Below the pieces are notes generated by a model, which saw nothing but the letters and a program-made list of their open reading frames with translations, was not told the origin of the DNA and made no database searches. From Ciona savignyi (Eukaryota; Chordata; Ascidiacea; Phlebobranchia; Cionidae), in NCBI GenBank assembly GCA_000149265.1, contig CH002050.1, positions 497,597 to 561,596 of the forward strand: DNA of 64,000 nt, written 5' to 3'. How positions within the stretch are numbered: the stretch's first letter is position 1; every line of letters starts with the position of its first letter. Position numbers and translations under genes: made by a program. Positions 56,584 to 64,000 of this stretch are shown piece by piece.

Positions 56584-58236
56584 CTGAAAAGAAAGATTTG
56601 AAACTTTTATTAGTTGAGTTACTCATAGTGCTTGTTATTAAAAACGCAAAACACATGTTTAACCGACAAAAAAAACTTAAAACTTCCAGAAACCTGTTCT
56701 ATTGGGGCGTATATAAAATATTTTCATATTTAATCCGACCAATTGGGTTGGTGGGTTAGTCAGTCGCTATTTAGCTGAATGGTTGTAGATGGCGTATAAC
56801 CAATTAAGACCTCTATGAACGGCAGGATGTGACGAGTGGTACCCTCCATGAGTCATTGTTTTTAAACTAGTGTTTTGCTGAGTAACAATGGTGGTGATTC
56901 CCCAATGTTTGTTTGGTTGAAAGCAGCATGTGCTAGGCTGCGCGCCGGTGTTCTCGTTTAGCTGTAAAGTTTTGTAATCGTGGAGCAGTGCTTTGTAAAA
57001 TAAAGGTGTTGAATGTGCATCTGCTAGCTGTTTTGTTGGAAAAAAGTTGCCGATGTACGAAGGGGTATGGGCTCAAAATTTTTAAACAAAATTTTGTAGG
57101 GTTTTGAGTTTAGGTTGCAGATCCAAGCTTCAATTTTAAATTGTGAAAAAAATCTAAGACTTCCTATGTCAGGATTTTGAGTGACAGTCGTTTTTGTGAG
57201 GTCAGTTTGCATTGGAGAGATAGGGAAAATAATTAGTTGAACGCCTCCTTAACTGCTTAGCAGCAAGAACGTTTAAAATGATGACAGGCTCGGAATTATA
57301 TGATCTTATTAGAGAAATCAATTTTCCGTTGAAAAAGCAAAGAGGAATAGCTAAAAGGAAGGGAATCTAGTGGAGCGATAAAGTGTTCTTAAATTGGCAG
57401 ATAGGCCCCAAAAGAACGAAAATATCAAATTTGTGCGAGGATATGACAGCTCAAAAATTAATATAGCTATTGGATAGGTACCAGTACCACTAAAAATGAC
57501 GAAAACAAGGCTTTTTTTGAATAGAACTAAGTTTTTATTCACAGCGTACACAGCAAACTCAACAAGCTTGGACTTATCTCTGGTATGAGAATATTATCGA
57601 TTTCAAAGGAAGACCTAAATATAAACCCTATGCTGAGCTATATAAACATAAACAATTTTAAAGTATATGTGACGTGAAAAACAACCAAGTTCGCACATGT
57701 GGATATTCTCAGGATGCGGGGCAGGCCCATAACAATCCGAATGTAAAATACGCGAATTGGATTTTCCTAAACTGGAGAGCAAAGCAGGTGGGGCCAGCAC
57801 AACGATTCCCGAGAAAAACCTTCGGGCACGTATCGGTGATGCACAGACTGATGGCAAGCTTGTTAAAGAAGCAAGCTGTGCTGAACTCAACTCCAGCAAG
57901 CTCATAGGCAAAAAAGACGCCAATTCCGGCTTGAAAGAAATTAAAACATCGCAGAAAAAACAAGGGAAACAAACGCACTTAATTTAATTGTTTTAAATGC
58001 GCGGGAGAATACAAAGTTGTCATGGGTACAAGTAAACAAGACCGCGAAAATGTTAAAAACGAGAGACAATAAAAAGAAAAAATGCGACCGGGTGTCACAA
58101 AATGCAGATAAAAAGTCACATCAACAACGCAAAATAACCGAGGTTGTACGCCTCTCAAAAGCATTTTTCAGTACTATAACTTTAGTACTAGGCAAACGAT
58201 TTTAAAATCGCGGGATGTTTTTCTAAAAAATTTAAA
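56584..58236. other. interval with one possible charged exon, before the tRNA array
   Basis: Mostly AT-rich. At 57733-57987 (+) a frame codes for a lysine-rich, disordered-looking stretch (LESKAGGASTTIPEKNLRAR, then KKDANSGLKEIKTSQKKQGK). The composition looks coding, but no splice partner or family is visible, and several other frames are open over the same GC-richer block, so the call is weak. A short tRNA-SINE-like head may lie near 56740-56800. Confidence 0.3.
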
Positions 58237-58309
58237 TGCCCCGACCCGGGATTGAACCAGGGACCTTTAGATCTTCAGTCTAACGCTCTCCCGACTGAGC
58301 TATCAAGGC
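58237..58309 (-). tRNA. tRNA-Phe(GAA), copy 1 (diverged acceptor stem)
   Basis: Anticodon loop CTGAAGA, T-arm GGTTCAATCC. The acceptor stem GCCTTGA / TCGGGGC pairs only with G-T wobbles, unlike the perfect GCCTCGA / TCGAGGC of later copies. Confidence 0.85.
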
Positions 58310-58315
58310 AACTAC

Positions 58316-58389
58316 TGGCCAGTACGGGGATCGAACCCGCGACATTCGCGTTATTAACACGACGCTCTAACCAACTGAGCTAACCGTCC
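58316..58389 (-). tRNA. tRNA-Ile(AAT), copy 1 (diverged)
   Basis: Six bp upstream (minus strand) of Phe copy 1. Loop TTAATAA keeps anticodon AAT but position 32 is T in place of C, and acceptor G-G-A-C breaks the third pair. It may be decaying. Confidence 0.8.
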
Positions 58390-58534
58390 AATACGAACAC
58401 AATATATTTTACCCAACCATTTGATTTCGTTAGCAATTTTTAACAGTATCTCAAAAGCATTTTTCAGTGCAATAACTTTTGGGTTGAGCAAAGGATTTTA
58501 AAACAGTCGGGATGGTTTTCTAACAAAATTAAAA

Positions 58535-58607
58535 TGCTTTGACCCGGGATTGAACCAGGGACCTTAAGATCTTCAGTCTAAAGCTCTCCCGACTGAGCTA
58601 TCGAGGC
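58535..58607 (-). tRNA. tRNA-Phe(GAA)-like, copy 2, probably degenerate
   Basis: Anticodon GAA is kept. The acceptor stem (GCCTCGA / TCAAAGC) has two mispairs and the anticodon stem one. Probably a pseudo-tRNA. Confidence 0.7.
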
Positions 58608-58613
58608 AACGAC

Positions 58614-58687
58614 TGGCCAGTACGGGGATCGAACCCGCGACATTCGCGTTATTAGCACGACGCTCTAACCAACTGAGCTAACCGGCC
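58614..58687 (-). tRNA. tRNA-Ile(AAT), copy 2
   Basis: Canonical sequence GGCCGGTTAGCTCAGTTGG with loop CTAATAA and T-arm GGGTTCGATCCCC. Six-bp spacer to Phe copy 2. Confidence 0.93.
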
Positions 58688-58969
58688 CGCGTACGAACGG
58701 TTCATAGTGATTAAGCACCAGCTAAATCAATCAAATAATACTATGCCCGGGTCAGAGGTGGTTGATCATTTTTGCATGGTATTCATTTCTTATCGTACTT
58801 TTGCATTAATCAACCCTACGCTGTCATGAAACTAAATTTTGCTTAATGGCAGCCAACTTTCTCCCGAGCAATAATCAATGCTCTTTCTTACCTTTCATAC
58901 ATACTCACGTGAAACATTTAGATAAGGTGTAACATATTTGGAGATGTAAATCATTTGGAAATGTCTTAA

Positions 58970-59620
58970 CTTTGACATTGTTACATAAGTAAAACTCAAA
59001 TGACAACCAAGCTCTAAATTGAAACGAATGTGACCTAATGATTGCAGGACGAGAAAGCGTGGGCTATCAAGGATAATGGCACGTGCTCTATAAGATATTG
59101 TAACGGTGACATATGCAAGCATTAAGCGACTCTTATTGTGTACACAAAAACCTTCAACAAAGAATCTTTCCGCGCGTGTGTTTAACTCAAATATCCGAGA
59201 AACTATCTGTTTTCATATAGGAAGTGTGATAATCCAAGTCAGGATGGCCGAGTGGTCTAAGGCGCCAGACTCAAGAACCGAGGTTCTTCGCCGATGTCTT
59301 TACTTTGACATTGTTACATAAGTAAAACTCAAATGACAACCAAGCTCTAAACTGAAACGAATGTGACCTAATAAATGCAGGACGAGAAAGCGTGGGCAAT
59401 CAAGGATAATGGCACGTGCTCTATAAGATATTGTAACGGTGACATATGCAAGCATTAAGCGACTGTTATGGTGTACACAAAAACCTTCAACAACGAATTT
59501 TCCGCGCGTGTGTTTAACCCAAATATCCGAGAAACTATCTGTTTCCATATAGGAAGTGTGATAATCCAAGTCAGGATGGCCGAGTGGTCTAAGGCGCCAG
59601 ACTCAAGAACCGAGGTTCTT
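58970..59620 (+). repeat. partial duplication of the tRNA array unit
   Basis: About 325 bp of unit spacer plus the Leu head (58970-59294) is repeated at once at 59295-59620. The junction falls inside the tRNA-Leu intron. No Phe-Ile pair lies between these two copies. Confidence 0.88.
59238..59294 (+). pseudogene. truncated tRNA-Leu(CAA), copy 1
   Basis: The 5' 38 nt including anticodon CAA and 19 nt of intron are present, then the sequence jumps directly into unit spacer (TGTCTTTACTTTGACATTG). The 3' half is missing, so no functional tRNA can form. Confidence 0.92.
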
Positions 59621-59688
59621 CGCCGACATGAGGTGTTGAGTATTCTGGTCTCCGAATGGAGGCGTGGGTTCGAATCCCACTTCTGACA
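59570..59688 (+). tRNA. tRNA-Leu(CAA) with 35-nt intron, copy 2
   Basis: Exon 1 is 38 nt ending ACTCAAG, the intron begins AACCGAGGTTCTTCGCCGAC, exon 2 is 46 nt from TTCTGGTCTCCG. The intron sits at the canonical 37/38 site. Mature length is 84 nt with a long variable arm. A TATA-like CATATAG lies about 25 bp upstream; downstream T-runs can terminate Pol III. Confidence 0.96.
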
Positions 59689-59944
59689 ATATTTTAAAAT
59701 CACGAATAATTAGGCTTTTTTAACTGAAATCTATGGATAACTTTTTTAAGTATCCCAAGGAAGACTTTAAAAATCAATTCTATATTAAAAACAATTCAAC
59801 ATAATAACATTTAAGTTGTGCACAATATATTTTACCTAACCATTTGATTTCGTTAGCAATTTTTAACAGTATCTCAAAAGCATTTTTCAGTAATATAACT
59901 TTTGGGTTGGGCAAACGATTTTAAAATCGTCGGGATGTTTTTCT

Positions 59945-59957
59945 AACAAAATTAAAA
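59945..59957 (-). terminator. Pol III terminator after Ile-Phe pair (example)
   Basis: Read on the minus strand, tRNA-Phe is followed at once by TTTTAATTTTGTT. The same sequence follows every Phe copy from unit 2 on. No T-run of four lies in the 6-bp gap between Ile and Phe. Confidence 0.8.
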
Positions 59958-60030
59958 TGCCTCGACCCGGGATTGAACCAGGGACCTTTAGATCTTCAGT
60001 CTAACGCTCTCCCGACTGAGCTATCGAGGC
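59958..60030 (-). tRNA. tRNA-Phe(GAA), copy 3
   Basis: Canonical GCCTCGATAGCTCAGTCGGG with perfect acceptor stem; TTTTAATTTT Pol III terminator directly after the 3' end. Confidence 0.96.
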
Positions 60031-60036
60031 AACTAC

Positions 60037-60110
60037 TGGCCAGTACGGGGATCGAACCCGCGACATTCGCGTTATTAGCACGACGCTCTAACCAACTGTG
60101 CTAACCGGCC
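60037..60110 (-). tRNA. tRNA-Ile(AAT), copy 3 (D-stem change)
   Basis: As copy 2, but the D-stem reads TAGCACAG in place of TAGCTCAG, breaking one pair. Six-bp spacer to Phe copy 3. Confidence 0.9.
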
Positions 60111-60657
60111 CGTACGAACGGTTCATAGTGATTAAGCACCGGATCAACCAATCAAATAATACTATGCGCGGGTCAGAGGTGGTTGATCATTTTTGAATGG
60201 TATTCATTTCTTATCGTACTTTTGCATTAATCAACCCTACGCTGTCATGAAACTAAATTTTGCTTAATGGCAGCCAACTTTCGACCGAGCTATAATCAAT
60301 GCTCTTTCCTACCTTTCATACATACTCACGTGAAACATTTAGAAAAGGTGTAACATATTTGGAGATGTAAAACATTTGGAAATGTCTTTACTTTGACATT
60401 GTTACATAAGTAAAACTCAAATGACAACCAAGCTCTAAATTGAAACGAATGTGACCTAATGATTGCAGGACGAGAAAGCGTGGGCAATCAAGGATAATGG
60501 CACGTGCTCTATAAGATATTGTAACGGTGACATATGCAAGCATTAAGCGACTCTTATTGTGTACACAAAAACCTTCAACAAAGAATTTTCCGCGCGTGTG
60601 TTTAACCCAAATATCCGAGAAACTATCTGTTTTCATATAGGAAGTGTGATAATCCAA

Positions 60658-60776
60658 GTCAGGATGGCCGAGTGGTCTAAGGCGCCAGACTCAAGAACAG
60701 AGGTTCTTCGCCGACATGAGGTGTTGAGTATTCTGGTCTCCGAATGGAGGCGTGGGTTCGAATCCCACTTCTGACA
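60658..60776 (+). tRNA. tRNA-Leu(CAA) with intron, copy 3
   Basis: Exons identical to copy 2; one base differs in the intron (AACAGAGG). Confidence 0.96.
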
Positions 60777-61045
60777 ATATTTTAAAATCGCGAATAATTA
60801 TGCTTTTATAACTGAAATCTATGGATAACTTTTTTAAGTATCCCAAGGAAGACTTTAAAAATCAATTCTATATTAAAAACAATTTAACATAATAACATTT
60901 AAGTTGTGCACAATATATTTTACCTAACCATTTGATTTCGTTAGCAATTTTTAACAATATCTCAAAAGCATTTTTCAGTAAAATATCTTTTGTGTTGGGC
61001 AAACGATTTTAAAATCGTCGGGATGTTTTTCTAACAAAATTAAAA

Positions 61046-61118
61046 TGCCTCGACCCGGGATTGAACCAGGGACCTTTAGATCTTCAGTCTAACGCTCTCC
61101 CGACTGAGCTATCGAGGC
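61046..61118 (-). tRNA. tRNA-Phe(GAA), copy 4
   Basis: Identical to copy 3, with the same T-rich terminator. Confidence 0.96.
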
Positions 61119-61124
61119 AACTAC

Positions 61125-61198
61125 TGGCCAGTACGGGGATCGAACCCGCGACATTCGCGTTATTAGCACGACGCTCTAACCAACTGAGCTAACCGGCC
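61125..61198 (-). tRNA. tRNA-Ile(AAT), copy 4
   Basis: Canonical cloverleaf with loop CTAATAA; GTAGTT spacer to Phe. Confidence 0.96.
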
Positions 61199-61746
61199 CG
61201 TACGAACGGTTCATAGTGATTAAGCACCGGATCAACCAATCAAATAATACTATGCGCTGGTCAGAGGTGGTTGATCATTTTTGAATGGTATTCATTTCTT
61301 ATCGTACTTTTGCATTAATCAACCCTACGCTGTCATGAAACTAAATTTTGCTTAATGGCAGCCAACTTTCGCCCGAGCAATTATCAATGCTCTTTCTTAC
61401 CTTTCATACATACTCACGTGAAACATTTAGAAAAGGTCGTAACATATTTGGAGATGTAAAACATTTGGAAATGTCTTTACTTTGACATTGTTACATAAGT
61501 AAAACTCAAATGACAACCAAGCTCTAAATTGAAACGAATGTGACCTAATGATTGCAGGACGAGAAAGCGTGGGCAATCAAGGATAATGGCACGTGCTCTA
61601 TAAGATATTGTAACGGTGACATATGCAAGCATTAAGCGACTCTTATTGTGTACACAAAAACCTTCAACAAAGAATTTTCCGCGCGTGTGTTTAACTCAAA
61701 TATCCGAGAAACTATCTGTTTTCATATAGGAAGTGTGATAATCGAA

Positions 61747-61865
61747 GTCAGGATGGCCGAGTGGTCTAAGGCGCCAGACTCAAGAACCGAGGTTCTTCGC
61801 CGACATGAGGTGTTGAGTATTCTGGTCTCCGAATGGAGGCGTGGGTTCGAATCCCACTTCTGACA
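61747..61865 (+). tRNA. tRNA-Leu(CAA) with intron, copy 4
   Basis: Exons and intron identical to copy 2. Confidence 0.96.
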
Positions 61866-62133
61866 AAATTTTGAAATCACGAATAATTAGGCTTTTATAA
61901 CTGAAATCTATGGATAACTTTTTTAAGTATCCCAAGGAAGACTTTAAAAATCAATTCTATATTAAAAACAATTTAACATAATAACATTTAAGTTGTGCAC
62001 AATATATTTTACCTAACCATTTGATTTCGTTAGCAATTTTTAACAATATCTCAAAAGCTTTTTCAGTAAAATATATTTTGGGTTGGGCAAACGATTTTAA
62101 AATCGTCGGGATGTTTTTCTAACAAAATTAAAA

Positions 62134-62206
62134 TGCCTCGACCCGGGATTGAACCAGGGACCTTTAGATCTTCAGTGTAACGCTCTCCCGACTGAGCTAT
62201 CGAGGC
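62134..62206 (-). tRNA. tRNA-Phe(GAA), copy 5 (anticodon-stem mismatch)
   Basis: As copy 3 except TTACA for TTAGA in the anticodon stem, giving one C-C mispair beside the loop. Confidence 0.88.
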
Positions 62207-62212
62207 AACTAC

Positions 62213-62286
62213 TGGCCAGTACGGGGATCGAACCCGCGACATTCGCGTTATTAGCACGACGCTCTAACAAACTGAGCTAACCGGCC
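62213..62286 (-). tRNA. tRNA-Ile(AAT), copy 5
   Basis: As copy 4 with one D-loop change (AGTTTGTTAGAGC). Confidence 0.93.
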
Positions 62287-62834
62287 CGTACGAACGGTTC
62301 ATAGTGATTAAGCACCGGATCAACCAATCAAATAATACTATGCGCTGGTCAGAGGTGGTTGATCATTTTTGAATGGTATTCATTTCTTATCGTACTTTTG
62401 CATTAATCAACCCTACGCTGTCATGAAACTAAATTTTGCTTAATGGCAGCCAACTTTCGCCCGAGCAATAATCAATGCTCTTTCTTACCTTTCATACATA
62501 CTCACGTGAAACATTTAGAAAAGGTGTAACATATTTGGAGATGTAAAACATTTGGAAATGTCTTTACTTTGACATTGTTACATAAGTAAAACTCAAATGA
62601 CAACCAAGCTCTAAATTGAAACGAATGTGATCTAATGATTGCAGGCACGAGAAAGCGTGGGCAATCAAGGATAATGGCACGTGCTCTATAAGATATTGTA
62701 ACGGTGACATATGCAAGCATTAAGCGACTCTTATTGTGTACACAAAAACCTTCAACAAAGAATTTTCCGCGCGTGTGTTTAACCCAAATATCCGAGAAAC
62801 TATCTGTTTTCATATAGGAAGTGTGATAATCCAA

Positions 62835-62953
62835 GTCAGGATGGCCGAGTGGTCTAAGGCGCCAGACTCAAGAACCGAGGTTCTTCGCCGACATGAGGTG
62901 TTGAGTATTCTGGTCTCCGAATGGAGGCGTGGGTTCGAATCCCACTTCTGACA
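62835..62953 (+). tRNA. tRNA-Leu(CAA) with intron, copy 5
   Basis: Exons and intron identical to copy 2. Confidence 0.96.
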
Positions 62954-63221
62954 AAATTTTGAAATCACGAATAATTAGGCTTTTATAACTGAAATCTATG
63001 GATAACTTTTTTAAGTATCCCAAGGAAGACTTTAAAAATCAATTCTATATTAAAAACAATTTAACATAATAACATTTAAGTTGTGCACAATATATTTTAC
63101 CTAACCATTTGATTTCGTTAGCAATTTTTAACAATATCTCAAAAGCTTTTTCAGTAAAATATCTTTTGGGTTGGGCAAACGATTTTAAAATCGTCGGGAT
63201 GTTTTTCTAACAAAATTAAAA

Positions 63222-63294
63222 TGCCTCGACCCGGGATTGAACCAGGGACCTTTAGATCTTCAGTCTAACGCTCTCCCGACTGAGCTATCGAGGC
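63222..63294 (-). tRNA. tRNA-Phe(GAA), copy 6
   Basis: Identical to copy 3. Confidence 0.96.
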
Positions 63295-63300
63295 AACTAC

Positions 63301-63374
63301 TGGCCAGTACGGGGATCGAACCCGCGACATTCGCGTTATTAGCACGACGCTCTAACCAACTGAGCTAACCGGCC
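63301..63374 (-). tRNA. tRNA-Ile(AAT), copy 6
   Basis: Identical to copy 4. Confidence 0.96.
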
Positions 63375-63921
63375 CGTACGAACGGTTTATAGTGATTAAG
63401 CACCGGATCAACCAATCAAATAATACTATGCGCTGGTCAGAGGTGGTTGATCATTTTTGAATGGTATTCATTTCTTATCGTACTTTTGCATTAATCAACC
63501 CTACGCTGTCATGAAACTAAATTTTGCATAATGGCAGCCAACTTTCGCTCGAGCAATAATCAATGCTCTTTCTTACCTTTCATACATACTCACGTGAAAC
63601 ATTTAGAAAAGGTGTAACATATTTGGAGATGTAAAACATTTGGAAATGTCTTTACTTTGACATTGTTACATAAGTAAAACTCAAATGACAACCAAGCTCT
63701 AAATTGAAACGAATGTGACCTAATGATTGCAGGACGAGAAAGCGTGGGCAATCAAGGATAATGGCACGTGCTCTATAAGATATTGTAACGGTGACATATG
63801 CAAGCATTAAGCGACTCTTATTGTGTACACAAAAACCTTCAACAAAGAATTTTCCGCGCGTGTGTTTAACCCAAATATCCGAGAAACTATCTGTTTTCAT
63901 ATAGGAAGTGTGATAATCCAA

Positions 63922-64000
63922 GTCAGGATGGCCGAGTGGTCTAAGGCGCCAGACTCAAGAACCGAGGTTCTTCGCCGACATGAGGTGTTGAGTATTCTGG
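63922..64000 (+). tRNA. tRNA-Leu(CAA), copy 6, cut by window edge
   Basis: Exon 1, intron and the start of exon 2 are present; about 40 nt lie beyond the window. Confidence 0.93.

Larger units (their letters stand above)
58237..64000. repeat. tandem tRNA array, unit about 1,088 bp (runs off right edge)
   Basis: Units carry Phe(GAA) and Ile(AAT) on the minus strand and Leu(CAA) on the plus strand. Leu starts at 59570, 60658, 61747, 62835 and 63922 and Phe ends at 59958, 61046, 62134 and 63222 give a period of 1087-1089 bp. Whole units 3-6 are very similar, spacers included; the left edge holds short, diverged and partial copies. Confidence 0.96.

Noticed and set aside
57615-57978. Minus-strand frames of 102 and 89 codons opposite a lysine-rich plus frame
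   Set aside because: The Phe/Leu-rich content is what the reverse of a Lys/Glu-rich stretch gives.
59468-62951. Plus-strand frames of 71-72 codons in each unit reading through tRNA-Leu
   Set aside because: More than half of each frame is tRNA-Leu sequence (MAEWSKAPDSRTEVLRR is tRNA read as codons).
59300-63921. An 89-codon minus-strand frame (MDYHTSYMKTDSFSDIW...) present in several tRNA array units
   Set aside because: It is repeated only because the unit is repeated, it overlaps the tRNA-Leu upstream region, is shifted out of frame in the unit at 62.6 kb and shortened in the first unit. No family resemblance.

Overview
The window is animal nuclear DNA, AT-rich, with short to medium GT-AG introns. 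The gene set (a chordate-like METTL14, DUS4L, an AKAP7-type 2H protein, a LAMP-family protein, and an Amt-type ammonium transporter of the kind vertebrates have lost), compact spacing and possible operon-like adjacency point to an invertebrate chordate, most likely an ascidian close to Ciona. The species is an inference; the gene families rest on motifs read by eye. Exon chains were assembled by hand from splice sites, reading phase and family motifs, and all phases close.

Layout. 1-931 (-): 5' coding part of an unrecognised disordered, possibly nuclear protein running off the left edge. 932-6188: about 5.2 kb with no convincing gene. 6189-7103 (+): intronless DUS4L. 7140-11919 (+): AKAP7-like gene, 37 bp after the DUS4L stop, introns full of SINEs. 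13.2-13.5 kb: an unrecognised coding-like block. 15118-17632 (-): four-exon sulfotransferase-family gene. 18.8-19.3 kb: possible LINE remnant. 22280-26003 (+): four-exon LAMP-like type I membrane protein. 27614-36149 (-): ten-exon ammonium transporter. 36.2-42.7 kb: non-genic DNA with hAT elements. 42749-54185 (-): ten-exon METTL14. 54.5-58.2 kb: unresolved exons, including a last exon of an unknown gene. 58237-64000: tandem tRNA array with a unit of about 1,088 bp, each unit carrying tRNA-Ile(AAT) and tRNA-Phe(GAA) on the minus strand 6 bp apart and an intron-containing tRNA-Leu(CAA) on the plus strand.

Repeats. A tRNA-derived SINE of about 300 bp with a TATCC-type tail has more than 25 copies or fragments, often in head-to-head or tail-out pairs. 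A second tRNA-like repeat of about 120 bp brackets LAMP exon 2 in inverted clusters. Several short hAT elements have 8-bp target duplications with TA at positions 4-5, and one keeps the C-terminus of a transposase. No virus-like element was recognised.

Working together. The protein genes are ordinary housekeeping or membrane genes (tRNA and mRNA modification, ammonium transport, lysosomal or endosomal membrane, sulfation) and do not form one pathway. The most interesting structures are the Ile-Phe tRNA pairs, the SINE tail that forms a splice acceptor region in the ammonium transporter, the side-by-side hAT insertions sharing one target in METTL14, and the close DUS4L/AKAP7-like pair.
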